A DNA stretch of 64,000 nt from Pleionea mediterranea. GTDB taxonomy: Bacteria > Pseudomonadota > Gammaproteobacteria > Enterobacterales > Kangiellaceae. Shown piece after piece: positions 17,287 through 25,917 of this stretch. Location: NCBI RefSeq assembly GCF_003148745.1, contig NZ_QGGU01000007.1:124001-188000 (forward strand), written 5' to 3'. The position numbers were made by a program, and so were the translations under genes. Each line of letters opens with the position of its first letter. The first letter of the stretch is position 1. A model generated the notes under the pieces. That model did not search any database and was not told the DNA's origin. It saw only the letters and a list, made by a program, of their open reading frames with translations.

Positions 17287-17733
17287 TTAGTTGATATCTT
17301 TAACCGGGTGCCCGGATTCTTTTAATGCTCGTGCTACTTCTGGAGGCATATAATTTTCATCGTGCTTCGCCAACACAGAAGAGGCTTGAAAATGCCCTTG
17401 TTCAGTTAGCTTTCCAGTCGCAACAATACCCTGACCTTCCTTAAATAGATCTGGCAAAACATCATCAAATCTGACTTCAAGATCACTTTGGTTATCACGA
17501 ATGGTGAAACTGACCTGAAGCAGGTTTTCTCCACGCTTTACCGTGCCGGGTACAACTAAACCACCCACTTTTATAGTTTTATTCTGTGGAGCTTTGCCCG
17601 CTTCTACATCGGATGGTTTATAAAATAAATTAATATTTTCTGACAAGGCAACCAGTACCAATGCAACAGCAATAGATACGCCAGCCAAGGTTGCCAATAT
17701 GGCGAATAAACGTTTCTTTCTTTGTGGTTTCAT
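17287..17733 (-). CDS. ccmE: Haem chaperone CcmE
   Basis: A 148-residue protein anchored by one N-terminal helix (LFAILATLAGVSIAVALVLV). The OB-fold body contains IKVGGLVVPGTVKRGENL and ends in VLAKHDENYMPPEV, where the His of HDENY is the covalent haem attachment site (HxxxY). It takes haem from CcmC and delivers it to CcmF. A 96-bp AT-rich gap separates it from ccmD, the only sizeable gap in this operon. Confidence 0.95.
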   Translation of the reverse strand: MKPQRKKRLFAILATLAGVSIAVALVLVALSENINLFYKPSDVEAGKAPQNKTIKVGGLVVPGTVKRGENLLQVSFTIRDNQSDLEVRFDDVLPDLFKEGQGIVATGKLTEQGHFQASSVLAKHDENYMPPEVARALKESGHPVKDIN

Positions 17734-17829
17734 TTAACTTTTAAATTCTCTTATGTGCCAATAAATAACTTTGTTTGTGAATATATTATTTATGAAAATA
17801 ATAATTTTTTGACGATAAAAACTCTACAA

Positions 17830-18027
17830 TTAATCAAGTTGATTTTCGTTACCTGTATTTTTTAATAAGGCTTTACGCTTGTAATAATGTTTAAGTCGTT
17901 GTTTTACACTTTTTTGTCCGGCAATAGCCAGAACAATCAGCATTATAAATACCAACAAAAAAACACCGTAGGAGCCCCAGATAAATGTCCAGCGATCCGG
18001 CGAAATAGTTGCGGTCAGTAAAATCAT
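17830..18027 (-). CDS. ccmD: Haem exporter subunit CcmD
   Basis: A 65-residue protein with one membrane helix (YGVFLLVFIMLIVLAIAG) followed by the basic tail QKSVKQRLKHYYKRKALL. This layout, its size and its position between ccmC and ccmE identify CcmD, which helps release haem-loaded CcmE from the CcmABC complex. It overlaps ccmC by four bases. Confidence 0.88.
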   Translation of the reverse strand: MILLTATISPDRWTFIWGSYGVFLLVFIMLIVLAIAGQKSVKQRLKHYYKRKALLKNTGNENQLD

Positions 18028-18761
18028 TGCTCAATAATCTCCTTAACCCACTTGGCATCTTTTTCACGCCACAATATATGATTTCTTACCCAGGGAAATA
18101 AAACAGAGACAAAAAATAATTTAAACGACACTATCATGACCAGTAGAGGCCATAACATGGCTTCATCAATTTTCGGTTTCTGTAACTTGCTGAGTGATGC
18201 ATCCTGATGCAGGCTGTTCCACCATTCTACTGAAAAATGAATGATGGGTATGTTAACTACGCCAACAATGGCCAAGATAGCCGCGGCTTTGTCAGCCTTT
18301 TTAACATCATCAATGGCGTAAAATAATGCCATATGTCCGAAATATAAAAACAATAAGATAAGCTCAGAAGTCAGGCGAGCATCAAATACCCAGTAGGTTC
18401 CCCAGGTAGGTTTGCCCCAAAGAGAGCCTGTGACCAAGGCTAAAAATGTAAAAGCAGCACCAATGGGCGAGCAACTGATGGAGACCATGTACGCCATCTT
18501 CATGCGCCAAATCAATCCAATAGCCCCAGCAACAGCCATGATTACGTACACCATCATGGATAGATACGCGGCAGGCACATGTATATACATAATGCGTTGC
18601 AAATCACCCTGATAATAATCGGGTGGTGCAATAAACAGCCCCCAATAACAACCCGAGACAATACCAATAAAAGTAATCAACCAAATCCAGGGCTGCCACC
18701 GCCCCGCCATTTGATAAAACCACTTGGGCGAACCTAATCGAAAAAACCAGTTCCACGTCAT
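18024..18761 (-). CDS. ccmC: Haem transporter subunit CcmC
   Basis: A 245-residue, six-helix membrane protein carrying the tryptophan-rich WWD-type motif in GSLWGKPTWGTYWVFDARLT and the conserved histidines in MYIHVPAAYLSM and IHFSVEWWNSLHQ. It loads haem onto CcmE at the periplasmic face. Nine bases separate it from ccmB and it overlaps ccmD by four. Confidence 0.96.
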   Translation of the reverse strand: MTWNWFFRLGSPKWFYQMAGRWQPWIWLITFIGIVSGCYWGLFIAPPDYYQGDLQRIMYIHVPAAYLSMMVYVIMAVAGAIGLIWRMKMAYMVSISCSPIGAAFTFLALVTGSLWGKPTWGTYWVFDARLTSELILLFLYFGHMALFYAIDDVKKADKAAAILAIVGVVNIPIIHFSVEWWNSLHQDASLSKLQKPKIDEAMLWPLLVMIVSFKLFFVSVLFPWVRNHILWREKDAKWVKEIIEQ

Positions 18762-18770
18762 AACTTATGC

Positions 18771-19439
18771 TTACTCACTGATGGAAATTTTTAGCGCCGC
18801 ACCGGCTGCCCAGGGCGCTAATGATACCGTTAAAACAAGACCCGACGCTAAATATAAAAGCTGTCCGGTGTAGTCATGCCCCATGGCTGCAGCATTAACC
18901 GCCATGGCACCAAATATCAAAATGGGTATGTACAGAGGTAAAACGATCAATGACAGCAACACACCACCGCGTCTCAAGCCAACCGTCAAACTCATACCTA
19001 TTGCCGCAATAAAACACATGGTTGGTGTGCCCAATAATAAAGACAACATCATTGCTGGTATGGCGTCATTATCCAGATTAAGCAGTATACCAATAAGCGG
19101 CGACATCACTATTAAGGGTAATGCGGTAAACAACCAGTTGGTTATCGCCTTTGCCATAACAATCGAAACCGGCGAGGCCCCAGACACTATCATTTGCACC
19201 AGACTGCCATCATCAAAGTCTTCGCGATAGAGCACATCCAGAGACAACATAACGGCCAGTAAAGCGCAAACCCAGATGACACCTGGCGCTATTTGAGCGA
19301 GCAGTTCGGGCTCGGGTGAAACCCCAAATGGAAATAAACTGGTTACCAGCAAAAAGAAAAACAGCGGATTCATCAATTCCGACTTTTTTCGATTAATCAA
19401 TTTGGCTTCACGAACCAGCAAAGCTTTAATCATGCTCAA
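18771..19439 (-). CDS. ccmB: ABC transporter permease CcmB
   Basis: A 222-residue, six-helix permease with the family start ALLVREAKLINRKKSELMNP, the VWVCALLAVMLSLDVLYREDFDDG region and LLLGTPTMCFIAAIGMSLTV. With CcmA it forms the ATPase complex that frees holo-CcmE. Its start overlaps the ccmA end by 14 bases. Confidence 0.95.
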   Translation of the reverse strand: MSMIKALLVREAKLINRKKSELMNPLFFFLLVTSLFPFGVSPEPELLAQIAPGVIWVCALLAVMLSLDVLYREDFDDGSLVQMIVSGASPVSIVMAKAITNWLFTALPLIVMSPLIGILLNLDNDAIPAMMLSLLLGTPTMCFIAAIGMSLTVGLRRGGVLLSLIVLPLYIPILIFGAMAVNAAAMGHDYTGQLLYLASGLVLTVSLAPWAAGAALKISISE

Positions 19440-20088
19440 CCGCCTCGATTTGAAGGGTTTTCACAGGTGTTGTCAAAGCCACTGGTTGATGTGAAGTAAA
19501 AATAACGGCTCCACCGTTTTCAGTATGTTGCTCAATTAAACGGCTAAGCCAGGCCTGACCTTGAGTGTCCAGAGCCACAAAAGGTTCATCAAGAATCCAG
19601 ATTGATGCTTTTTCGGTCATTAATCGAGCCAGACTGACGCGCCGCTTTTGTCCCTGTGACAAGTGCGCAGCAAGTTCATCTTCATACCCGCTGAGCCCTA
19701 CCCGTTGAATCGCTTGTTGAAACAGACTATTCGATTGCTGCTTAGGGGTGTTGTTGTCAGATGCGTCACGCAAGGCGTAATAAAAGGCAATATTTTCACT
19801 GACGGTCAATTGAGGTTTGATACCCAGTTGATGGCCTAGATAGATAAGTTTTTGATAAAACGATGCAAAGTCAGCGATTTTCTTTTCCAATGACCACACC
19901 AACTCACCAGAATCGCTTTCCAATAACCCGCAAATAACCCTTAACAAGCTGGTTTTGCCAGCGCCATTGGGTCCCTGAATTTGCAATACCTGGCCATTTG
20001 AGACAGAAAAGCAACAGCCTTTAAACAGCAGTCTTTCTCCACGTATCAATGCCAAATTTTTACCGTCTAGAGAAAACTCAGAAAACAT
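19426..20088 (-). CDS. ccmA: ABC transporter ATPase CcmA
   Basis: A 220-residue ABC ATPase, first gene of the ccm operon. Walker A is GPNGAGKTS, the signature LSQGQKRRVSLARL, and Walker B IWILDEPFVALD with the switch His in FTSHQP. Its hydrolysis drives release of haem-CcmE. The 88-bp gap to the divergent FliK-like gene at 20177 must hold both promoters; no clear hexamers could be assigned. Confidence 0.95.
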   Translation of the reverse strand: MFSEFSLDGKNLALIRGERLLFKGCCFSVSNGQVLQIQGPNGAGKTSLLRVICGLLESDSGELVWSLEKKIADFASFYQKLIYLGHQLGIKPQLTVSENIAFYYALRDASDNNTPKQQSNSLFQQAIQRVGLSGYEDELAAHLSQGQKRRVSLARLMTEKASIWILDEPFVALDTQGQAWLSRLIEQHTENGGAVIFTSHQPVALTTPVKTLQIEAVEHD

Positions 20089-20176
20089 TCAATGCCTGGG
20101 CCGATCTGCCGATACCAATAGAGCGCGCTATACTAATACAAACCCTTATAGATATCTATTGATTTGACTGACCAGA

Positions 20177-22033
20177 ATGACCGATAAGCTCACCGAAATA
20201 CTTGTAAAAACACCGGTTCAAAGGATACCCCTGAGTGAGCTAAAAGCCTTGCTGCAACAAATTAATGGTGAAAAGCTAAACGCCTTGTTGCAACGCTTTG
20301 AAGCAAAGCCAGAATTACAACTGCCTGTGCGTCACCCTTCAGGTTCAAACGACTCAATCAAGTTTCCGGTTGATGCTCCCTCCATTGCAAAAACACTGAG
20401 TAAGCTTCCCAGCCCTTTACCTTTAACGCTTACCCCAACATTAAACAACAATAGGCTTTCGTTTGACGTGTCCATGGATGCGGCAACCAGCAAAACAATG
20501 AGTTCAAGCCAGCAAGTTCAGTTAACAAAACTCATAAATCTATTGCAACACTGGGGTTCAACGCCAAGGCCAATCATTGAGTTCCTAAATATAAACCGGC
20601 AATTGCTAACAAAAATGCCACTTGATCAGCTCACCAGGCAATTAACCCAGCAAATTAATCCACAAACATCGGGGCAGAATAATTCCCAGATAACCACACA
20701 GCTCAACTTACCGGTACAATCTCAAAAAACGGATCAAACTTCCCAACAGCCAGCCACACCGGTTACATCCACGTTAACCAGGCTTGTCAGCTCATTACAA
20801 ACCACCGCTTTGCTTGGCAGCCCCCACAACCAGTCATCATCGGGCAATAAAGCCAGTGCAGAAACCCTCAGCTTAAGTATGCGACAAATCAACTCGGTCA
20901 CCCGACAACTTCAAACTGAACTGGCAAGTTTGAGTACAAAAAACGACAGTACAGCGGTTAAACAGACGGCATTGGGTCAACGCCCGACTCTTAGCCTGGA
21001 TAAATTAACCTACTTTGAACAAAGCATCAGCAAAGATCTGCTCAAACAGCAACCACTGTCACAGGTTATTAGCAGTCTACGTGGCCAATTGTCAGATCTG
21101 ACACAATTACTGGGCCGAGAATCACCGTTAATCAATAGGTTACAAGTCATACTTAACATTTTACCTGAAGGCAGAGATTTAACCGCTAAGCAGTTGCAAC
21201 AGCAGTTGATGGGCTCAGGCGTGTTTAAAGAAAATCATTTAATGCGCCTATTGAATGCACAACAAAGCACCAGCCTCTCGGCCCAACATAACTCCCGGTC
21301 AGGCACATCTTTTCAAAGCACGCTACTTGGGACTCTATCGCAAGCAGCTACTGCTCAAACAGCATCACAGAGTACTGCACCACAAAGTAACGCATCACAA
21401 GCGCAAAACACTTTACCGACTGATCTCAAAGCACTGTTCACTGGGCTGCGCTTTTTACTCAATGCCGGATTAACAGATTTAACCCAGTCTTCGACAACAG
21501 CAAATAGCCGTTCCGGTTTTTTAAAATCGTTATTGCCGCAAAATATGCTTTCACAATCGGCTACTGCGCAACAAACCGATTCTCTCCAGCGCTTACTTCA
21601 GGACGTTGAAAGTGGACTTGCAAGAACGAGAGTCTCTCAGTTTCAAAATACTCTGCCAAATGACAGTCAACAGCTTGTCTTTGATCTACCCATGATGAAT
21701 CAGAAACAGTTGTCCGGTATTCAACTTAAGTTTGAGGATGACAACAAGGCCAGTGGTGATAAACATAAAACATGGCGTGTGACGATTCGGTTTGAATTTG
21801 AAAACCTGGGCGCCTTTCATGCCATTGCAGAGTTAAAAAACAAACAGTTCAATGTCCGGTTTATAGCCGAAAAGCCTGAGACACAACAACTGTTAATGTC
21901 TGAAATGCCGTCACTTGAAAAAACACTGACCGATGCCGGAATTTTGGTGAAACAGGCCGATGCCACAACAGGCAATTCACCTGAATTAATTTTAAGCCAG
22001 CTACCCAAGTCACTAATCAGCTATAAGGTTTAA
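20177..22033 (+). CDS. FliK-like protein (flagellar hook-length control C-terminal domain)
   Basis: A 618-residue protein rich in Gln, Ser, Thr and Leu through its first ~480 residues, with a compact C-terminal domain (about 500-595) that matches the FliK substrate-switch domain: LSGIQLKFEDDN, WRVTIRFEFENLGAFHAIAE, KQFNVRFIAEKP. Canonical FliK measures hook length and switches export through FlhB. This copy is followed one base later by an FlhB C-terminal-domain gene and lies beside ccmA, with no other flagellar gene nearby. That pairing suggests a variant role in export control; the function is unproven. Confidence 0.72.
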   Translation: MTDKLTEILVKTPVQRIPLSELKALLQQINGEKLNALLQRFEAKPELQLPVRHPSGSNDSIKFPVDAPSIAKTLSKLPSPLPLTLTPTLNNNRLSFDVSMDAATSKTMSSSQQVQLTKLINLLQHWGSTPRPIIEFLNINRQLLTKMPLDQLTRQLTQQINPQTSGQNNSQITTQLNLPVQSQKTDQTSQQPATPVTSTLTRLVSSLQTTALLGSPHNQSSSGNKASAETLSLSMRQINSVTRQLQTELASLSTKNDSTAVKQTALGQRPTLSLDKLTYFEQSISKDLLKQQPLSQVISSLRGQLSDLTQLLGRESPLINRLQVILNILPEGRDLTAKQLQQQLMGSGVFKENHLMRLLNAQQSTSLSAQHNSRSGTSFQSTLLGTLSQAATAQTASQSTAPQSNASQAQNTLPTDLKALFTGLRFLLNAGLTDLTQSSTTANSRSGFLKSLLPQNMLSQSATAQQTDSLQRLLQDVESGLARTRVSQFQNTLPNDSQQLVFDLPMMNQKQLSGIQLKFEDDNKASGDKHKTWRVTIRFEFENLGAFHAIAELKNKQFNVRFIAEKPETQQLLMSEMPSLEKTLTDAGILVKQADATTGNSPELILSQLPKSLISYKV

Positions 22034-22034
22034 T

Positions 22035-22397
22035 ATGTCTGAGCAAAAGGACGATCACAACAACGATAATGATGATCAAATTAACATTGACGATCAAACT
22101 AATATGGACGATAAGATTAACAGTAGCGATCAATTAAATAGTAAAGCAGCGGCGTTAAAGTACGACGGTAAACAGGCTCCTACCCTTGTTGCAAAAGGTC
22201 ACGGCGCTTTAGCCGATGAAATTATAAAAATAGCAGAACAGCATGATGTATTTATTCATGAAGATCCGATACTAATTGATGTATTGGCCCAGCTTGAGCT
22301 TGGTGATGAAATTCCAGAACAGCTTTATCTTGCAGTGGCTAAAATCATTGCTTTTGCTTATATGCTGCAAGAAAAAACACCTGAAGCCTCCAATTGA
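22035..22397 (+). CDS. Stand-alone FlhB C-terminal-domain protein
   Basis: A 120-residue protein. Residues 1-45 are polar and acidic (DDHNNDNDDQINIDDQTN). Residues about 48-115 match the cytoplasmic FlhB/YscU domain after its cleavage site: LKYDGKQAPTLVAKGHGALA, EQHDVFIHEDPILIDVLAQL, GDEIPEQLYLAVAKIIAFAY. The membrane part is absent and the autocleavage NPTH is not visible. Such short FlhB homologues occur in many gammaproteobacteria and can substitute for cleaved FlhB in some. It is one base behind the FliK-like gene, so co-translated. Confidence 0.82.
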   Translation: MSEQKDDHNNDNDDQINIDDQTNMDDKINSSDQLNSKAAALKYDGKQAPTLVAKGHGALADEIIKIAEQHDVFIHEDPILIDVLAQLELGDEIPEQLYLAVAKIIAFAYMLQEKTPEASN

Positions 22398-22635
22398 AAC
22401 AAATAATCATGTCATTTGTAAAAGTAACTCACGTCTCTTTTAAAGTTCATAATGTTCCATACTTACTGCCTTAAGCACTGCTCAAATACAGTCTGAATTA
22501 CAACTGAAAATACAAATAAGAATCACACTCATTTTGTTTTGTAACTGGTTGAAATTATTAATCTTCTTTGACTTCTTAAACTCAATACCTTACCCTTGTT
22601 AGAAGACTTAACTCACGCTCGAATTGAGGCATTTT

Positions 22636-23100
22636 ATGAAAGGTGATAAACAAGTTATCGCTTATTTAAATAAGGTTTTAACGGTCGAACTGACATCGAT
22701 AAACCAATACTTTCTTCATGCGCGAATGTTTCGCAATTGGGGGTTAGAGCAATTAAATGAAAAAGCCTATAAAAAATCCATTAAGGATATGAAACAGGCT
22801 GATAATTTAATTGAGCGAATTCTTTTTTTAGAAGGTCTGCCAAATTTACAAAAGCTCGACAAAATTCGCATTGGCGAACATACCAAAGAAATGTTGACCT
22901 GCGATATGACTTTACAGCTCGAGCAATTAGAGTTACTGCGTGAAGCCATTGCTCTTTGCGAAACCAAAAATGACTTTGTCAGTCGCGATCTACTTGAAGA
23001 CATACTTGAGTATGAAGAAGAACATGTCGACTGGCTCGAAACTCAAGAGTATCTAATTGATAATACAGGGCTGGAAAACTATCTCCAGTCTAACGTATAA
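22636..23100 (+). CDS. bfr: Bacterioferritin subunit, haem-binding type
   Basis: A 154-residue ferritin-like protein. The ATG at 22636 has TGAGG six bases upstream and gives the standard MKGDKQVI start; a TTG at 22624 is less likely. Using E. coli Bfr numbering, the haem ligand Met52 is kept (IKDMKQAD). Of the ferroxidase residues only Glu18, Glu127 and His130 remain; 51 is Asp, 54 is Gln and 94 is Gln. This subunit should therefore bind haem but oxidise iron poorly. A second subunit with the complementary pattern follows 12 bases later, so the shell is probably a heteropolymer. Confidence 0.93.
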   Translation: MKGDKQVIAYLNKVLTVELTSINQYFLHARMFRNWGLEQLNEKAYKKSIKDMKQADNLIERILFLEGLPNLQKLDKIRIGEHTKEMLTCDMTLQLEQLELLREAIALCETKNDFVSRDLLEDILEYEEEHVDWLETQEYLIDNTGLENYLQSNV

Positions 23101-23112
23101 AACGAGGTTATT

Positions 23113-23580
23113 ATGAAAGGCAACACTAAAGTTATCGAAGCCCTTAACGAACTGTTATCCCTTGAGTTAACCGCAATGGATCAATATTTCATTCACTCAA
23201 GAATGTACGATGACTGGGGTTTATCTAAGTTGTTTGAGCGTATCGATCATGAATTTGATGATGAAAAGGCTCATGCTGCAGCACTTATTGAACGCATCTT
23301 ATTTTTAGAAGGCACGCCTAATATGGTGAAGCGTGAGCCTCTATTAATTGGCGAAACTGTTCCTGAAATGCTCAAAAATGATTTAAAAGTTGAGTATCAG
23401 GTGGATAAAGATCTTAAAGATGCAATTGTTCTGTGCGAAAAAGAAAAAGATTTTCAAAGCAGAGCAGTACTGCAACAATTGTTAGAAGATACAGAAATGG
23501 ATCACGCTTATTGGTTAGAAAAACAGCTTGGACTGATCGATAAGCTAGGATTACCTAATTATTTACAGTCTCAAATGTAA
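23113..23580 (+). CDS. bfr: Bacterioferritin subunit, ferroxidase type
   Basis: A 155-residue subunit starting MKGNTKVIEALNELLSLELT. The di-iron site residues are present: Glu18, Glu51, His54 (DDEKAHAAAL), Glu94 and the late Glu-x-x-His (TEMDHAYWLE). Position 52, the haem-ligand Met in the classic subunit, is Lys, so it should not bind haem at the two-fold axis. It resembles the BfrA-like branch (DQYFIHSRMYDDWG, DHAYWLEKQLGLI). Together with the preceding gene it gives the two-subunit arrangement known from Neisseria and Pseudomonas. A strong terminator follows. Confidence 0.93.
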   Translation: MKGNTKVIEALNELLSLELTAMDQYFIHSRMYDDWGLSKLFERIDHEFDDEKAHAAALIERILFLEGTPNMVKREPLLIGETVPEMLKNDLKVEYQVDKDLKDAIVLCEKEKDFQSRAVLQQLLEDTEMDHAYWLEKQLGLIDKLGLPNYLQSQM

Positions 23581-23623
23581 TTATCGTTTGAGTGAGTAAT
23601 CTTTAAACTTTGTACCATTAATT

Positions 23624-23650
23624 AAAAAAGGCACCTCGGTGCCTTTTTTT
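23624..23650. terminator. Intrinsic terminator after the bacterioferritin genes
   Basis: GGCAC-CTCG-GTGCC (23630-23643) is flanked by six A on the left and seven T on the right. The structure works on both strands and so also ends the convergent slp transcript. Confidence 0.92.
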
Positions 23651-23683
23651 AATTTTACTCTTCTATTATTTTTCAATGTCCTA

Positions 23684-24301
23684 TTATTTTTCCTTATTAC
23701 CGCCACTGCTTTTACGTTTCGGTACAGTCACTTTTGATTTCATGACAGGCTTGCCCGACGATGAACTGCCCTTCCCATCTTTGCGTGGGTAATAACGCCA
23801 GTGAGGGTGATAGTAATAACGATGTGGGAATATTGGCCAGAAAGATGTTCCCCAGTGATGCACTTGCTTAACTTCGGAACGTTTTTTCCACAAATGATGG
23901 CTGGTAGTGCGAACAACTGGAAACCAGTATTTCATTTCACCAATCTTTCCTTCAACCATATCCGATAGCTCACCGACCACCGTTACTTCACGACCTTTTT
24001 CATAAACCACCGGATCAACAAAATCGGGAACAATGGCAAGGAATCGTCCGCCGCTGGTGTCCACGTCTCTGGGCCGACTTGACGACATCAATGGTTTTGC
24101 CACTATCTCTATGACCGACTGACGTTCCTGATTGTCTACGCGGGCAATCACGCCTCCCCAGCGAACCTTAACCGACGACCCTTCGGTTTTGCGCGCTTCT
24201 GCCAGTGTGACGGGCTTATAGTCACCCTGTAATGACTTGGGTACCGTGTTACAACCAGCTAACACAACAGCCGTCATAAAAACGAATACTAACTGTTTCA
24301 T
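23684..24301 (-). CDS. Slp-family outer-membrane lipoprotein
   Basis: A 205-residue lipoprotein with signal MKQLVFVFMTAVVLAGC, lipobox LAGC. The Slp/YeaY core is visible: VRWGGVIARVDNQERQSVIE, PRDVDTSGGRFLAIVPDFVD and YEKGREVTVVGELSDMVEG, then YWFPVV. The C-terminal part is unusual, rich in His, Tyr and Trp (HHWGTSFWPIFPHRYYYHPH) followed by a basic Lys/Ser tail. E. coli Slp is induced by carbon starvation and stationary phase; function here is unknown. TTGAGG lies just before the start. Confidence 0.85.
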   Translation of the reverse strand: MKQLVFVFMTAVVLAGCNTVPKSLQGDYKPVTLAEARKTEGSSVKVRWGGVIARVDNQERQSVIEIVAKPLMSSSRPRDVDTSGGRFLAIVPDFVDPVVYEKGREVTVVGELSDMVEGKIGEMKYWFPVVRTTSHHLWKKRSEVKQVHHWGTSFWPIFPHRYYYHPHWRYYPRKDGKGSSSSGKPVMKSKVTVPKRKSSGGNKEK

Positions 24302-24621
24302 AATTCAAACCTCAAAATTGACGTTAAGTCACTCTATTCTATTAATATATCATAGATAACAAAGCCTAAAGCGTTAACCGTCAGGCAACTTTAATACCGA
24401 ACCTTATGCTTTTTATAAACGCTAAAACAGCCTAAATGTTGACAAATTGTAGGTAACGTCGATAAGCAATCAACATAGGGCAACTGCAATTTTGACTTTT
24501 CGATTAATCAACTGCATGAGTAATAAAGCCGTAGCCGATAATTTAAGGAAGAATGAATGTTGTACTAGAATGGATTAACTTGAAAAAATTATTTAGATAA
24601 ACAATGTGCCCGGCGAGTCAT
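24302..24621. other. 320-bp spacer upstream of the slp-family gene
   Basis: No gene, RNA or repeat was recognised. On the minus strand a possible promoter for the slp-family gene is TTAACG (24377-24372), 17 bases, TATGAT (24354-24349), about 50 bases before its ATG. The match is modest. No clear terminator for the gene at 24622 was found. Confidence 0.35.
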
Positions 24622-24960
24622 TCAGGCAAATAAATCTATGCCTAAAATCTCAGCAGCGCTTTGCTGATTACCCTGTTGATTGATTTGGCTGAATGTATCG
24701 ACCGCTCGTCGTGCCTGAAAATTTAAATCAGAACCATCATCTCGCCGAACCGGACTGTTTTGCTGGTTTAGCTCCAGGATTTCATTTGCTCGTCTTACCT
24801 GACTCTGTTGCTCTTCAACACTGCTTTCGACAGACTCTCTGGCAGATAACTCAATCTCACGACGATTTTCCGAAGATGCACGCTGTTGCTGTGACAATCG
24901 ATTATCGATCGCAGCATTTTGGTTAAGCAGAGGATTATTTGAAGCAATATCTAGCGGCAT
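24622..24960 (-). CDS. Small hypothetical protein, polar and helical
   Basis: A 112-residue protein, not recognised. It is rich in Gln, Asn, Ser, Arg and Glu and has a likely long coiled helix (ENRREIELSARESVESSVEE). It ends with ARRAVDTFSQINQQGN and AAEILGIDLFA, a hydrophobic C-terminal tip. No signal peptide or membrane segment is seen. The heptad-like pattern and terminal hydrophobic motif resemble secreted filament-associated or chaperone-bound proteins, but that is impression only. It stands alone, about 165 bp downstream of tsaB on the same strand. Confidence 0.55.
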   Translation of the reverse strand: MPLDIASNNPLLNQNAAIDNRLSQQQRASSENRREIELSARESVESSVEEQQSQVRRANEILELNQQNSPVRRDDGSDLNFQARRAVDTFSQINQQGNQQSAAEILGIDLFA

Positions 24961-25125
24961 TTAAATTCCTGCAATGTATCAGTTGTGACTGAAACAAAAC
25001 ATACTGAAGCAAAATCTTCCGAATCAAAATAATAACAAAACTAACCAGCTAGTATAGTCATTGATGCTTAAATTTCCAGCAAAAATAGTCCAGTTAATAA
25101 CATAAATCTATCCGACGCTTGTTAA

Positions 25126-25917
25126 CTAACGCTTTAAAATAGAAGGTTTGGAGGATTTGGCAGCAACATTATTTCTTAAATATACTGGAACAGCCTGTTC
25201 TGCACTGTGCTGTGTCGCTTGTAATGTAACAAGCCTTGCCAGTATCCCACTGTAATAAGCATCAGGAAACTTGTCCGCTAATGTAACATCAGGTTTAACA
25301 CCCAGTTGCTGACACAGAATGTCAGGGTAAACCGACCAGCCAGTGCCTATTGCAGTAATTTTACTGGGTTGAGCCTCTTTTGGAGAAGGCTTTTTAGAGT
25401 CAAATGCTTTTATCTGGCTCTCAAGACTTAATAGCGTATCGGGCTTTAGCACCTGCTCTTCACCGATCAGCTCAGGGCAATTGCCCGCTAATAATTCAGT
25501 ATTTCGACGATATATCGCGTAGTAGATTTCCCCCATTCTGGCATCCATGGCAACCACGGCATAATCAGCACTGGTTTGATCAAACGCCTGTAACGCTAAA
25601 TTTTGCAAACTTGAAATACCGACTAACGGGCAATCAATGCCATACGCCAATCCCTGAGCGGCGGAAATTGCAATGCGGATCCCGGTAAATGCACCTGGTC
25701 CACGGCCATAAATAACCTGATCGATATCGGAGATAGTTAAATTGGCCTGCTGCAATAACCGATCGACGGTTGGAAGCAACAGCTCACCGTGTTTTCGTGG
25801 AGCTATTTCAAAATGACGCTGGCACTCTGCTTCGGTATTATCGTCAGACTTATCGCTCTCTGATATAACCGCAACGGAAAATGCTTCGGTGGAAGTATCT
25901 ATCACTAAACGGTTCAT
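25126..25917 (-). CDS. tsaB: tRNA threonylcarbamoyladenosine biosynthesis protein TsaB
   Basis: A 263-residue ASKHA-fold protein. Diagnostic motifs are LVIDTSTEAFSVAV at the N-terminus, RKHGELLLPTVDRLL and YGRGPGAFTGIRIAISAAQG, then VAMDARMGEIYYA. TsaB is the non-catalytic partner of TsaD in forming N6-threonylcarbamoyladenosine at tRNA position 37. The ATG overlaps the helicase stop by four bases (25914-25917). The length is slightly above the ~231 residues of E. coli because of an insertion around SLESQIKAFDSKKPSPKEAQ. Confidence 0.95.
   Translation of the reverse strand: MNRLVIDTSTEAFSVAVISESDKSDDNTEAECQRHFEIAPRKHGELLLPTVDRLLQQANLTISDIDQVIYGRGPGAFTGIRIAISAAQGLAYGIDCPLVGISSLQNLALQAFDQTSADYAVVAMDARMGEIYYAIYRRNTELLAGNCPELIGEEQVLKPDTLLSLESQIKAFDSKKPSPKEAQPSKITAIGTGWSVYPDILCQQLGVKPDVTLADKFPDAYYSGILARLVTLQATQHSAEQAVPVYLRNNVAAKSSKPSILKR

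Noticed and set aside
22398-22635. Fur box upstream of the bacterioferritin genes
   Set aside because: AT-rich stretches such as AATAATCATGTCATTTG were compared with the Fur consensus, but no half-site pair matched well enough.
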